From Pseudomonas syringae (lineage in GTDB: Bacteria > Pseudomonadota > Gammaproteobacteria > Pseudomonadales > Pseudomonadaceae): DNA of 64,000 nucleotides. This document shows positions 1-8,970 of this stretch, in pieces. Under the pieces are notes generated by a model. It was not told the DNA's origin, searched no databases, and saw only the letters and a program-made list of their open reading frames with translations. Position 1 is the first letter of the stretch. Each line of letters opens with the position of its first letter. The position numbers were made by a program, and so were the translations under genes. The stretch spans positions 2,262,501 through 2,326,500 of the forward strand of contig NZ_CP066265.1 of assembly GCF_023278085.1 (NCBI RefSeq), written 5' to 3'.

Positions 1-360
1 ATTCAGGCGTGTGACGCCAGCGTTAAACAGCGGCGCTGCCAGTTTGTCCAGTTGCGAGCCATTGGTGGTCATGCACAATTCGCGCAGGCCGGGCAGGGCG
101 GCGATTCGCTCGCAAAGCCCGACCACACCGGCACGTACCAGTGGCTCGCCACCCGTCAGACGAATCTTGCGAGTGCCCAGCGCAACGAAGCGCTCAGCCA
201 CCTGCAGGATCTCTTCCAGGGACAGGATCTGTTGGCGAGGCAGAAACGTCATCTCTTCGGCCATGCAATACACGCAACGGAAATCGCACCGGTCGGTGAC
301 CGACATGCGCAGATAATCGACTTTGCGGGCAAAGCGGTCCATCAGGACGGGTTCGGACAT
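1..360 (-). CDS. moaA: GTP 3',8-cyclase MoaA, N-terminal part (cut by window edge)
   Basis: Radical SAM enzyme that rearranges GTP to the first intermediate of molybdenum cofactor (molybdopterin) synthesis, in the cytoplasm. Only the first 120 codons lie in the window; the gene runs off the left edge. Near the N-terminus the protein has the radical-SAM cysteine motif CDFRCVYC (CX3CX2C) in the context [14 protein letters not shown], followed by the MoaA-typical [10 protein letters not shown] stretch and MTTNGS. The ATG at 360 is preceded by AGAAGGTGAA, a good ribosome-binding site (RBS). The assignment is secure. Pseudomonads often carry more than one moaA copy, so which paralogue this is cannot be told from the fragment. 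Confidence 0.93.
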   Translation of the reverse strand, partial: MSEPVLMDRFARKVDYLRMSVTDRCDFRCVYCMAEEMTFLPRQQILSLEEILQVAERFVALGTRKIRLTGGEPLVRAGVVGLCERIAALPGLRELCMTTNGSQLDKLAAPLFNAGVTRLN

Positions 361-627
361 TTCACCTTCTGACTGATTGATAAAACTGCATTCCATTTGG
401 AGGCCAGCGTGCTACAGGGGTTCAGCGCTTCTGCACACTGAATGCCCTGTTGCGCTGGCGGACAGGCTGGCAGAGTGCCTTGATTCGCCTTCATATTAGC
501 CATAGAAGGCTCTGCTTGCACAGGCTGGATGCCCGCCACGCTAACCGAGACGAATTGCCGCAGTCCAATTGCTTGTTCTGATGCGTTCATCGACTGGCTC
601 TATGGCAGCCGCGTTGGCGGGCGCTGA

Positions 628-1974
628 TCAGTCGGAACGCGCTGCTGCACTGCGTTCGTAGCGTTCGAGTAAAGGCTGAATGCTAATACCGTGCAACAGA
701 ATACTCAGCGCCACAACCGACAGCGTCATGCCGATCACCACATCGCCGACATCATCCGCCAGCCCATGCGACAGGGCAAAGCACAGGTAATAAAGACTGC
801 CGATACCGCGAATACCGAACCAGCCCACCAGCGCTTTTTGCCTGCGGTCGAGCAAATTCCGGCTGACCAGTAACCAGACGCTTGCCGGGCGGATGACGCA
901 GAACAAGGCCAGTCCCAGGCCAATTGCACGCCAGTCCCAGTACGTGGCCAGTGCAGCGCCCAGCAAGGTGATCAACAGCACTTCCATGGCCCGTTCCACC
1001 AGGCTGCCGAACGCCAGCATGTCGCCCATCATTACCCCGGCAGCCAGTTGTGAGTCGCTGAGATCGTCGGCTTTGGCCACGGTGCCTTGTTCCAGCGAGG
1101 CCGTCATGTGTCCTAACACGGGCTGAGCCACGTGTTCCGAGGGCAGTTCCGAGCAGGTGGCGCGAACTTCGGCCTGACGCAAGCCGAAGCCTGCGGCGAA
1201 GACCGACAGAAAGCCGAACGCGCCCAGACTCTGGGCGATCACATAGGCCAGCGCGATCAGCGCCAGGGCCAGAAAATCGTTGGGCGAAGTGGTGCTGTCG
1301 GCGTTTTTGACGCGCAGAAAAATCATCAGATGGCCGACACCGCGTCCCATCCCATAGCCAATCAACAACCCGGCCGGCACAGCCCAGATCAGGTCCTTTA
1401 TCAGCCATTCTTCTATCCAGTTGGCCATGCCGCCGCCGGACGTCAGGTACAGCAGGGCAAAGATCACGAAGGGGAACGCCGTCCCGTCATTGAGCCCGGC
1501 TTCACCGGACAGGCCGAAACGCAGCCGATCCTGATCCTGCGCACTGTTGACCTGCACCATTCCCGCCAGTACCGGGTCGGTCGGCGAGAGCATGGCGCCG
1601 AGCAGCACCGACACGCCCCAGTCCAGCCCGATAATGTAATGCGCGGCGACGCTTACCCCGGCGATGGTCGCCAGCATCACCGGCCCGGCCAGCCAATAGG
1701 CCGAATGCCAGGCTTTGCCGCTCAACGGCAGGCGCAACTTGATGCCTGTGCCGAACAGCGAGAACAGCACCGCCACTTCAGTCAGGCGCTCCAGCCATTC
1801 GTGGGATTCCTTGAAATTCAGGTCCACGACATCGAGGCCCATCGGGCCGATACCGAAACCAAAGGCCAGGCACACCGCTGATGTGGTGACCGGCATCCAG
1901 CGCAGATAGGAAGAGGTGAGCGCCAGCAGCATCAACAGGACGCCGAGCACGCTCATGCAGACAATAAAACTCAT
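628..1974 (-). CDS. CPA1-family sodium(cation)/proton antiporter
   Basis: A 448-residue polytopic inner-membrane protein of the NhaP/CPA1 family, exchanging Na+ or K+ for protons in pH and salt homeostasis. It has about a dozen hydrophobic segments. The LSPTDPVLAG and GLNDGTAFPFV stretches are typical of the ion-binding core (the ND pair), and a short charged tail follows the last helix. There is no long cytoplasmic regulatory domain, so it is close to the minimal family length. The start at 1974 follows GGTGG about ten bases upstream. It is separated from the upstream transporter operon by about 150 bp and is probably its own unit. Ion specificity cannot be read from sequence. Confidence 0.88.
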   Translation of the reverse strand: MSFIVCMSVLGVLLMLLALTSSYLRWMPVTTSAVCLAFGFGIGPMGLDVVDLNFKESHEWLERLTEVAVLFSLFGTGIKLRLPLSGKAWHSAYWLAGPVMLATIAGVSVAAHYIIGLDWGVSVLLGAMLSPTDPVLAGMVQVNSAQDQDRLRFGLSGEAGLNDGTAFPFVIFALLYLTSGGGMANWIEEWLIKDLIWAVPAGLLIGYGMGRGVGHLMIFLRVKNADSTTSPNDFLALALIALAYVIAQSLGAFGFLSVFAAGFGLRQAEVRATCSELPSEHVAQPVLGHMTASLEQGTVAKADDLSDSQLAAGVMMGDMLAFGSLVERAMEVLLITLLGAALATYWDWRAIGLGLALFCVIRPASVWLLVSRNLLDRRQKALVGWFGIRGIGSLYYLCFALSHGLADDVGDVVIGMTLSVVALSILLHGISIQPLLERYERSAAARSD

Positions 1975-2128
1975 AGAAAAAGAACCACCGCTGAATGCGC
2001 CTTGAGAAGAGGGCGTAACGGTGGGACTCCCCTATGCGGTAATAAGTTGAAATAATTTGCCCGGCGGTGAAAAACGCTTGCCGCTGGCTGCCTGCGAAGG
2101 CACGTCCAGCGGGCAGGCCTGTGACGGA

Positions 2129-3181
2129 CTAGCGCTCGATACTGCGGCTCCAGCGCGCATTCCATTCTGGGCGGATCAAGTTGACCTGATCCCAGTCAAT
2201 GGTCACAGCGGTTTCCAGGTATTTTTCCATCGCCTCAACCTGAGGGCGCGTCTTGTCAGTGGTCGGTGTTTTCGGGTTGGACGGGATCTGATCGCCGAAT
2301 TCCAGCGCCGGTGCCTGAGCTTCAGGCGTCAGCAGGTACGCCGCGAGCTTCTGCGCCAGTTCCGGCTGGTTATTGTTGGCCAGCGTACATTCCGCCACGT
2401 TCAGCACCACGCCGCCTTCCTTGGGCGATGCATATTCCACCGGCACACCTTTGATTTTCAAGGCAGTCACCTGAGTCGGCGTCAGCGGGAAAATGGCCGC
2501 TTCGTCGGTCTGTACCATTTCGGAAATCTTCGCTGAACTGGCAATGTATTCCAGCACATTGGGGCCGATTGTTTTCGGCCAGGCCTTGAAGCCAGGCTCG
2601 ACATCTTTCTCACTGCCGCCCTGAATGCGGTTGAACATCAGGAAACCATGCAGCCCAAAGGTCGAAGAAGCCAGCGACTGAAACACCACCTTGTCCTTGA
2701 AGCGCTTGTCGGCCAGGTCCATCCACGAGGTTGGCGCGCTCCAGCCTTGCTCCTTGAACATGCGCGTGTTGTAGGCCAGGCCTGTGACGCCGAGGCTGAC
2801 TGCCGCTGCCTGTTCTTTGATTTTCGCCTTGGCCGGCAAATCACTTAACGCGGCGCTGGGTTGCAGGGTGTCGCACAGGCCCATGGAAATGGCCCGATAC
2901 ATGATGCCGTCGTCGAGGAAGATCACGTGCATCTGCGGGTTGTCTTTGCTGGCCTGCACCTTGGCAAGGATGTCCGCCGACGTACCGGGCACGATCACCA
3001 CCTTGACGTTGTTGGCTTTCTCGAAAGCAGGCAGAACCTGATCGGCATACAGCCGTTCCATGGTCCCGCCGTTCATGCCGAGATACAGCGTCGTTTCAGC
3101 CTGCGCAGGCATGCAAAACAGGGCGGCCGCCAGGGGCAGACAGGACAGACCGGTGAGCGCGAGATGTTTGCTGGTTTTCAT
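2129..3181 (-). CDS. Periplasmic substrate-binding protein of a polyamine-type ABC transporter
   Basis: Family 1 (PotD-like) extracellular solute-binding protein, 350 residues. A Sec signal peptide covers roughly residues 1-28 with cleavage after MPAQA. The mature protein carries motifs of the PotD fold (LYLGMNGGTMERLYADQVLP, GLAYNTRM, and IFPLTPTQV near the hinge). It would capture the ligand for the permeases and ATPase at 6034-8729. Its ATG overlaps the stop of the flavin oxidase gene by four bases (ATGA), so it is the last gene of one translationally coupled operon; a binding-protein gene at the 3' end is unusual for this class. The ligand is unknown; the neighbouring oxidase suggests an opine or another N-substituted amino acid (inference). 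Confidence 0.87.
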   Translation of the reverse strand: MKTSKHLALTGLSCLPLAAALFCMPAQAETTLYLGMNGGTMERLYADQVLPAFEKANNVKVVIVPGTSADILAKVQASKDNPQMHVIFLDDGIMYRAISMGLCDTLQPSAALSDLPAKAKIKEQAAAVSLGVTGLAYNTRMFKEQGWSAPTSWMDLADKRFKDKVVFQSLASSTFGLHGFLMFNRIQGGSEKDVEPGFKAWPKTIGPNVLEYIASSAKISEMVQTDEAAIFPLTPTQVTALKIKGVPVEYASPKEGGVVLNVAECTLANNNQPELAQKLAAYLLTPEAQAPALEFGDQIPSNPKTPTTDKTRPQVEAMEKYLETAVTIDWDQVNLIRPEWNARWSRSIER

Positions 3182-4356
3182 AGGGACGATCTTCCTCTGT
3201 GCAATGGGATGACGTTCGTAACGGGTTCAAGCGGAACGGGAGATTTTTGTTGAAAGCGGCCAATGGAAAAGGCGTCGAGCGAGATCAGCGAAGACCCTTC
3301 ACAGACCCATTCAGCCAGCGCTTCGCCAGCCGCCGGGCCAATCTGGAAGCCTGCCCCGGCAAAGCCAAAGCCATGCAACAGGCCCGGCCGGGTGATGCTC
3401 GGGCCCAGCACCGGTTCGCGATCCGGTAGATAACCTTCGGTGCCGCTCCAGGTGCGAATGGCCTGCGCCCCGGCGAGCGGCGGATAGAGCTCGACCGCGT
3501 TGCGCAGGATATCCAGCAACGCTGCCTGTCCCGGTCTGGCACGGGCCGGATCAAGGGCAAAACCCTGGCCGCCGCCGAGCACGCAATTGCCGCGTGCGAC
3601 CTGGCGGGCATAGATACCGCCGCCTTCGACGCCCGTGCTGACGTCCATGAACATCGGCAGCGGTTCGGTGACGAGCATCGCCGGATGCCCGGAATACATC
3701 GGCACCGGTTCGTTGAATTGTGCCGCCAGTTGCCCGGCCCAGGCGCCTGCGCAATTGAGCAGCCACTGCGCGCGCAGGGTCATGCCGCTGGCGGTTTTGA
3801 CGGTAAAGGCCGTGCCGTCATGGCTGACTTCACTGACTGCCGCCTGTTCGAAGATTTGCGCACCGGCCTGGCGAGCGGCGCGGGCGAAAGCCGGTGATAC
3901 CAGGCGCGGATTGGCATGCCCGTCGTCGGCACACAGCGACGCGCCGACGGCGACATCGCCTGCCCACGGGTAGCGAGCGCGTAGCTGCTCGCGATCAAGC
4001 AGTTGCAGGTTCAGGCCAAATTCGCTGCTGGCGTCTGCGTAGGCACGCAAGGCATTCATGTCCTGCTCGCTGCGCGCCAGTTTGAGATGGCCGGAGCGTT
4101 GGTACTCGCCGTCGATGCCGATCAGCTCACGCAGGCTGCCCCAGATCTGGTGCGCCCGTTGTGACAGGGGCAACTGTGACAAGGGACGACCCTGGCGTCT
4201 GACCCCGCCATAATTGACACCGCTGGAGTGCGAGCCGCAGAAGTCGCGCTCCAGCAGGGCGACGCGCTTGCCTTTGCGGGCCAGCGCCAAGGCCGCCGAC
4301 GCACCGACAATGCCGCCGCCAATCACAATGGCATCGGTTTCAACCAGCGCGCTCAT
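3178..4356 (-). CDS. FAD-dependent amino-acid/opine oxidase subunit (DAO fold, HcnC/OoxB-like)
   Basis: A 392-residue flavoprotein of the glycine/D-amino acid oxidase family. The N-terminal dinucleotide-binding loop is VIGGGIVGASAALALARKG, and the C-terminal FAD-contacting segment contains HGFGFAGAGFQIGPA. It resembles HcnC of hydrogen cyanide synthase and OoxB of opine oxidases, which work as membrane-associated complexes with an HcnB/OoxA flavoprotein and a small [2Fe-2S] protein; both are encoded just upstream here. The start at 4356 was chosen because ATGA overlaps the stop of the preceding gene and the protein then begins directly at the Rossmann fold. A longer in-frame extension exists but is out-of-frame coding sequence of the upstream gene. 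The substrate is not known. Confidence 0.85.
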   Translation of the reverse strand: MSALVETDAIVIGGGIVGASAALALARKGKRVALLERDFCGSHSSGVNYGGVRRQGRPLSQLPLSQRAHQIWGSLRELIGIDGEYQRSGHLKLARSEQDMNALRAYADASSEFGLNLQLLDREQLRARYPWAGDVAVGASLCADDGHANPRLVSPAFARAARQAGAQIFEQAAVSEVSHDGTAFTVKTASGMTLRAQWLLNCAGAWAGQLAAQFNEPVPMYSGHPAMLVTEPLPMFMDVSTGVEGGGIYARQVARGNCVLGGGQGFALDPARARPGQAALLDILRNAVELYPPLAGAQAIRTWSGTEGYLPDREPVLGPSITRPGLLHGFGFAGAGFQIGPAAGEALAEWVCEGSSLISLDAFSIGRFQQKSPVPLEPVTNVIPLHRGRSSL

Positions 4357-5729
4357 GGTTGCTGCTCCACCGCTTGTGGCTCGACGCCGAACGGAATGGG
4401 TTTGATGGGCGCCTGGCCGCGCAGGCGCCCGACCTGCTCGATCGGGCGTCCACTTTCGTGAGCCACGATCTCGGCCGCCGCCAGGCCACACATCCGGCCC
4501 TGGCAGCGACCCATGCCGATCCTGCACATGGCCTTGACCCGATTAATCTCCCAATGACCCTCCTGCACGGTGCTGCGAATGTCACCCGCAGTCACTTCTT
4601 CGCAGCGGCACACCAGGGTTTCGTCCGGCACGTTGGCAGACCAGTCCTCGGGGAACGGGAAAGCGGTTTCCAGCCCATGACGAAAACGCTCGATGCGCTG
4701 CAGTGCGGTTTTCAGGTCGCTGATACGCAGCGCGTCGACGTTGATACCGCGGTCCTGCAACAGACCAAGGGCGGCCAGTTCACCGGCCATTTCCGCCGCG
4801 TCTGCGCCCATGATTCCCGCGCCATCGCCTGCCAGGTAAACGCCCGGCACGCTGCTGCGTCCGCAGTCATCGCGCACCGGCAACCAGGCGCGGTTCAATG
4901 GGCTCCAGGCGAATTTGCAGCCCAGCAGATCAGCCAGTTGTGTTTCGCTGCGCAGCGCATGGGCAAAGGCCACGGCATCGCAGGCCAGATGTACTGATGT
5001 GTCGTTACGTGCCCACTGGATACCAGTGACCCGCTGTTCACCCGCTATGCGCGAAAGCTGCGCACCTTGATGCACCGGGATGCCTCGAGCGGTCAGCCAG
5101 GCGCGGTAATAAAGGCCCTTGGCGAGTGTGGCCGGCTGACCCAGCAGCGCGGGCAGTGCCTTGCACTGGGCCGAGAAGGGCGCGCTGTCCAGCACCGCGA
5201 CCACCGTTGCGCCTGCCTTGGCGTATTGATAGGCCACCAGATACAACAGGGGCCCGCTGCCGGCAAACACCACGCGCTCGCCAATCGCACAGCCCTGATA
5301 TTTAAGGGCGATCTGCGCGGCGCCCAGGCTGTACACGCCGGGCAGGGTCCAGCCGGGTACGGGCAGAATACGGTCAGTGGCTCCCGTGGCGACGATCAAC
5401 TGAGCGTAATCGAGGGTTGCGGTTTTGCCGTGTTGCAAGGTGTCGAGTTGCCCGTTTTCGGCATTCCAGACCAGCGTTTGCGGCCGGTAATCAATGTGCT
5501 CCGTCAGCGTATCGAGGGTTTGATGCAGTGCTACCGCCTTGCCGCTTTCAAAACCGTACAGTGCCTTGGCCGAGCGCTGAAAATTTTCCGGCTGGCGACG
5601 ATAGACCTGGCCGCCGCCGCGCAGGCCTTCATCGATCAGGCTGGCCTTGATGCCATGGGCCAGCAGTGTCTGTGTGGCGCGAATACCTGCCGGGCCTGCG
5701 CCGATGACGACAACGTCTGGTTCGTTCAT
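4353..5729 (-). CDS. NAD(P)/FAD oxidoreductase with C-terminal BFD-like [2Fe-2S] domain (HcnB/OoxA-like)
   Basis: A 458-residue flavoprotein. The N-terminal FAD loop is VVIGAGPAGI (residues about 6-15), a second nucleotide loop lies around VVFAGSGPLLYL, and GVYLAGDGAGI is the FAD-contacting motif. The C-terminus carries a BFD-like iron-sulfur domain with cysteines in LVCRCEEVT and later in AMCRIGMGRCQGRMCG. This arrangement is typical of HcnB, octopine/nopaline oxidase A subunits and related hydroxyproline or proline dehydrogenases. It should transfer electrons from the DAO-fold partner. It overlaps both neighbours by ATGA tetranucleotides (start at 5729, stop at 4353), which fixes the start. 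Whether it makes HCN from glycine or oxidises another amine cannot be decided; the dedicated transporter favours a catabolic oxidase. Confidence 0.85.
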   Translation of the reverse strand: MNEPDVVVIGAGPAGIRATQTLLAHGIKASLIDEGLRGGGQVYRRQPENFQRSAKALYGFESGKAVALHQTLDTLTEHIDYRPQTLVWNAENGQLDTLQHGKTATLDYAQLIVATGATDRILPVPGWTLPGVYSLGAAQIALKYQGCAIGERVVFAGSGPLLYLVAYQYAKAGATVVAVLDSAPFSAQCKALPALLGQPATLAKGLYYRAWLTARGIPVHQGAQLSRIAGEQRVTGIQWARNDTSVHLACDAVAFAHALRSETQLADLLGCKFAWSPLNRAWLPVRDDCGRSSVPGVYLAGDGAGIMGADAAEMAGELAALGLLQDRGINVDALRISDLKTALQRIERFRHGLETAFPFPEDWSANVPDETLVCRCEEVTAGDIRSTVQEGHWEINRVKAMCRIGMGRCQGRMCGLAAAEIVAHESGRPIEQVGRLRGQAPIKPIPFGVEPQAVEQQP

Positions 5730-6016
5730 GAGCGCCGCCCCGGCTCGCGATTCACCGTCTGGCCGGCCTCCAGCAGCGTCGAGCACGCGCGCACCCGCTG
5801 ACCATCGCCCAGGCGCACCCAGCAATCCTGACACGCCCCCATCATGCAGAACCCGGCACGCGGTTCGGCGCTGAAATCGCTGCCGCGCAAGTGCTCGCTG
5901 GCAGTCAATACTGCGGTCAACAGCGTATCGCCCAACAAGCCGCTGGCCGGTTGGCCATCAAGGGTGAAAGAGAGCGCCGGGCGGTCGCGTTCGACCAGTC
6001 GCTTGAGCAGTGCCAT
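5726..6016 (-). CDS. Small [2Fe-2S] ferredoxin-like subunit (HcnA-like)
   Basis: A 96-residue protein with a beta-grasp ferredoxin-like region. Its cysteine pattern FCMMGACQDCWV (C-x4-C-x2-C) followed by RACST is typical of the small plant-type [2Fe-2S] subunits of HCN synthase and sarcosine/opine oxidases. It would relay electrons from the flavin subunits. The start at 6016 lies 17 bp downstream of the permease stop, and the stop overlaps the next start by ATGA, indicating translational coupling and roughly stoichiometric expression with the large subunits. Confidence 0.85.
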   Translation of the reverse strand: MALLKRLVERDRPALSFTLDGQPASGLLGDTLLTAVLTASEHLRGSDFSAEPRAGFCMMGACQDCWVRLGDGQRVRACSTLLEAGQTVNREPGRRS

Positions 6017-6033
6017 AACGTGAAAGCTCCGGG

Positions 6034-6828
6034 TTAGTGTTTGCCGACCAGCACGCGATCCAGGCCATAGACCCGGTCCAGCAGGATCATGGTGGCAGCG
6101 GTCAGGGCGATGACCAGCGCCGATACGGCGGCCATCATCGGGTCGATGGATTCGGTGGCGTAGACGTACATGCGCACCGGCAGGGTCTGGGTGGCGGGCG
6201 AGGTGACGAAGATCGACAACGTGACTTCGTCAAAGCTGTTGATGAAAGCCAGCAGCCAGCCGCCCGCCACGCCGGGCAGGATCATCGGCAGGGTGATCTG
6301 GTGAAACAGCGTGAAACGACTTGCGCCCAGAGACTCGGCGGCATGTTCCGCGCTGCGATCGATACCAATCGCCGCTGCCAGCACCAGACGCAGCACGTAA
6401 GGCGTGATCACCAGTACGTGAGCGAAGATCAGCCAGGTGAAACTGCCGTTCACCCCCATCAGTGCAAACAGGCGCAGCATCGCGACGCCCAGCACCAGAT
6501 GCGGAATGATGATCGGCGAGAGAAACAGTGCATTGAAAAAGTTGCGGCCCGGGAATGTGTGGCGGGTAATTGCCAGCGCGGCCGGGACCGCGATCAAGGT
6601 CGCGAGGGTCGCCGAAACGAACGCCAGCATCAGGCTGTTGTAGAACGAGTCGATAAAATCGGCCCGTTCGAACACGGCCTTGAACCAGCGCAACGAGAAG
6701 TGGGTGGTGGGCAGGCTCAGGGTGTTTTCCGGGGTGAAGGCCACCAGGCACACCACCACCAGCGGGGCCATCATGAACATCACGACCAGCGCGTGAAACG
6801 ACAGGGCCAAAGGACCGTTCTTGGACAT
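6034..6828 (-). CDS. ABC transporter permease, PotC-like
   Basis: A 264-residue inner-membrane permease of the PotC/YdcV class with about six hydrophobic helices. The EAA loop for ATPase contact is visible as AAESLGASRFTLFHQITLPMILPG around residues 160-185. It pairs with the PotB-like permease to form the channel. Only three bases separate it from that gene's stop. Its position in the operon and the family fit the uptake of a small cationic or amino-acid-like compound. Confidence 0.88.
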   Translation of the reverse strand: MSKNGPLALSFHALVVMFMMAPLVVVCLVAFTPENTLSLPTTHFSLRWFKAVFERADFIDSFYNSLMLAFVSATLATLIAVPAALAITRHTFPGRNFFNALFLSPIIIPHLVLGVAMLRLFALMGVNGSFTWLIFAHVLVITPYVLRLVLAAAIGIDRSAEHAAESLGASRFTLFHQITLPMILPGVAGGWLLAFINSFDEVTLSIFVTSPATQTLPVRMYVYATESIDPMMAAVSALVIALTAATMILLDRVYGLDRVLVGKH

Positions 6829-6831
6829 GGA

Positions 6832-7704
6832 TCATTCCCCCAGAGTTTTTTTGTAGCGGCCTTCGATCATGCGATTCCACGACAGCATCACCAGCAGATT
6901 GACCAGCAGCAGCGCCACCGCGAGGGTCGCGCCCATCGGCCAGTTCAGCTCCGAGAGGTATTGGTCGTAGATCACCGTGGCGACCATCTTCAGGCGGCGT
7001 CCGCCTAGCAGGCCGGGAATGGCGAACGAGCTGGCGGCGAGGCCGAACACGATCAGCGAGCCGGACAACACGCCGGGCATGACCTGCGGTAGCACAATCA
7101 GGCGCATCACTTTTGCCTGGCTGGCGCCCAGCGACAGCGCGGCCTGTTCGGCGGTAGGGTCGAGCTTCTGCAACGAGGTCCAGACCGGAATGATCATGAA
7201 CGGCAGCATCACGTGGACCAGCGCGATGATCACTGCAAACGGGGTGTACAGCAGTTTCACCGGTCGCCCGCCCATGAACTGGATGGCCTGGTTGATCAGA
7301 CCGTCAGCGCCGAGCAGCAGGCTCCAGCCGAAGGCCCGGACGACCACCGAGATCAGCAGCGGCGTGAGGATCAGAATCAGGAAGATCGAGCGCCATGGCG
7401 TGCCCATGCGGCTCAGAATGTAGGCTTCCGGCACGCCGATCAGCACGCACAACAGGGTGACGAGCGCGCTGATCCAGAAGGTGCGCAGGAAAATTTCATA
7501 AAAATACGAGTCGGTAATCACCGCCGTGTAATTGGCGAGTGTGTAGCTGTCGCTTTTCACCCCTACCTGATAGTCGAACACATTGAACGACAGCACCAGG
7601 GTCAGGCCCAGCGGCAGCACCAGCAGGCCGATGTACAGCGCCAGCGCCGGGGCTGACAGCCAGTAGCCGCGTCCGCCCTGGCGCATCTCGGTCAACAGGC
7701 TCAT
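6832..7704 (-). CDS. ABC transporter permease, PotB-like
   Basis: A 290-residue permease with about six membrane segments. The first is LSAPALALYIGLLVLPLGLT near residue 15, and the EAA-loop region is EQAALSLGASQAKVMRLIVLPQVMPG. The start at 7704 was chosen because its ATGA overlaps the stop of the ATPase gene and the protein then has the usual PotB N-terminus; a longer reading extends into the ATPase gene in another frame. It is the second subunit of the membrane channel. Confidence 0.87.
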   Translation of the reverse strand: MSLLTEMRQGGRGYWLSAPALALYIGLLVLPLGLTLVLSFNVFDYQVGVKSDSYTLANYTAVITDSYFYEIFLRTFWISALVTLLCVLIGVPEAYILSRMGTPWRSIFLILILTPLLISVVVRAFGWSLLLGADGLINQAIQFMGGRPVKLLYTPFAVIIALVHVMLPFMIIPVWTSLQKLDPTAEQAALSLGASQAKVMRLIVLPQVMPGVLSGSLIVFGLAASSFAIPGLLGGRRLKMVATVIYDQYLSELNWPMGATLAVALLLVNLLVMLSWNRMIEGRYKKTLGE

Positions 7705-8729
7705 GCCCGCACCTCGTCGGCATCCAGCACGCGCAGCAATTCGCTCGGCCAGTCCATGCCGACCGGTGCGCCTTCTTCCAGTGGCGCCTGCCCATCGTTG
7801 CGGCGCACCACGGTGACTTCGCCGATACCGGTCTGGATGCGATACAGCCATTGGCTGCCGAGAAAGTAGCGTGTGGTGATGCGCCCCGACAGACGCCCGC
7901 AACCGGGCTCAACCAGGTCGATTTTCTCCGGGCGCAGGCTGAGGGTCAGCGCACCATCGCCAGGCAACTGCCGAATCTGCGGGCAGCCGCTGCTGTCCAG
8001 ATCGCCCTGCAACATATTGGCCTTGCCCACGAAACCTGAAATGAAGCGGGTGCGTGGGTGTTCGTAGAGTTTGTACGGCTCGTCGATCTGGGTGATGCGT
8101 CCGGCCTGCATGACCACCACCCGGTCACTGATCGACAGCGCTTCAGCCTGATCGTGGGTAACCATCAGCGTGGTAATGCCTACTTCATTCTGAATGCGGC
8201 GAATTTCGAACTGCATTTCTTCGCGCAGGTTGGCGTCCAGATTCGACAGCGGCTCATCGAGCAGCAGCACAGGCGGTTCGATGACCAGCGCCCGCGCCAG
8301 AGCAACGCGCTGCCGCTGGCCGCCGGACAACTCACGCGGGTAGCGTTCGGCATGCTGGCCGAGGCGCACTAACTCAAGCACACGAGTAACACGCTGTTGC
8401 AGTTCGGCTGCGGGCACCTTGCGCATCCGCAAGCCGAACGCAACGTTGTCGGCCACGGTCATGTGCGGAAACAGCGCGTAGCTCTGAAATACCACACCCA
8501 GGCCCCGGCTGCTGGGCTTGGCGTGGGTGATATCCCGGCCGTCGAGCACGATACGCCCGTCACTGACCTCGACGAAGCCGGCAATCATTTGCAAAGTGGT
8601 GGTTTTGCCGCAGCCGGAGGGGCCGAGCAGCGAGACAAATTCGCCCTTGTCCACGGACAGGTTGGTTGCAACCACCGCGTCTATGGAGCCGTAGCGTTTG
8701 GAGAGACCTTCGAGCTGCAGAAATGCCAT
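7701..8729 (-). CDS. ABC transporter ATP-binding protein, PotA-like
   Basis: A 342-residue ATPase. The nucleotide-binding domain has Walker A GPSGCGKTTT, the signature LSGGQRQRVALARAL and Walker B VLLLDEPLSNLD, and a TOBE-type regulatory domain makes up roughly the last 100 residues (from SLRPEKIDLV). It is the first gene of the minus-strand operon and drives uptake through the two permeases. The ATG at 8729 follows an AAGGTGGAAGC RBS on the coding strand. The promoter should lie in the 241-bp gap shared with the divergent IclR gene, which probably regulates it. Confidence 0.9.
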   Translation of the reverse strand: MAFLQLEGLSKRYGSIDAVVATNLSVDKGEFVSLLGPSGCGKTTTLQMIAGFVEVSDGRIVLDGRDITHAKPSSRGLGVVFQSYALFPHMTVADNVAFGLRMRKVPAAELQQRVTRVLELVRLGQHAERYPRELSGGQRQRVALARALVIEPPVLLLDEPLSNLDANLREEMQFEIRRIQNEVGITTLMVTHDQAEALSISDRVVVMQAGRITQIDEPYKLYEHPRTRFISGFVGKANMLQGDLDSSGCPQIRQLPGDGALTLSLRPEKIDLVEPGCGRLSGRITTRYFLGSQWLYRIQTGIGEVTVVRRNDGQAPLEEGAPVGMDWPSELLRVLDADEVRA

Positions 8730-8909
8730 GCCTGCTTCCACCTTAATACGTGCGCGCCGAGGCACGCGTTTGTCATGGGCAGATGCGAAATGAAGTCATG
8801 CAATTCTGTGGACGTTGGCGCTCGCTCTGAGTCGGCTGCCGATGATTGTTCAAATCGCCCCTGTGGACTGAGAGTAGGACGAAGGCTAGGATGCGCTCAA
8901 TGCCAAATT

Positions 8910-8950
8910 TCACTGAATAACATATTTTTTTGAATTAATTCATTCAGTGA
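8910..8950. promoter_or_regulatory. Inverted repeat in the pot-like/iclR divergent gap, candidate operator
   Basis: Perfect 9-bp inverted repeat TCACTGAAT (8910-8918) / ATTCAGTGA (8942-8950), centred on a very AT-rich stretch. A second perfect 12-bp palindrome, TGAATTAATTCA, lies inside it (8931-8942). It ends 20 bp before the iclR start. The placement fits a binding site for the IclR regulator controlling its own gene and the divergent transporter/oxidase operon; the assignment is inferred from position and symmetry only. Confidence 0.5.
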
Positions 8951-8970
8951 TAATTAAAAGAGAAATACAC

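Noticed and set aside
342-590. 82-codon minus-strand reading frame overlapping the moaA start
   Set aside because: No RBS, overlaps the moaA start region in another frame, and shows no domain or helix pattern. The 267-bp gap is treated as non-coding.
1132-1881. 249-codon plus-strand frame opposite the antiporter gene
   Set aside because: Antisense shadow of a clear membrane-protein gene; its product is Gln/Arg/His-rich with no domain features.
2080-2112. CCGCTGG/CCAGCGG inverted repeat after the binding-protein gene
   Set aside because: Only seven pairs with a 19-base loop and no T-run; too weak to call a terminator.
6037-7008. 323-codon plus-strand frame opposite the permease genes
   Set aside because: Antisense shadow of membrane proteins, extremely rich in His and Gln, with no recognisable domain.
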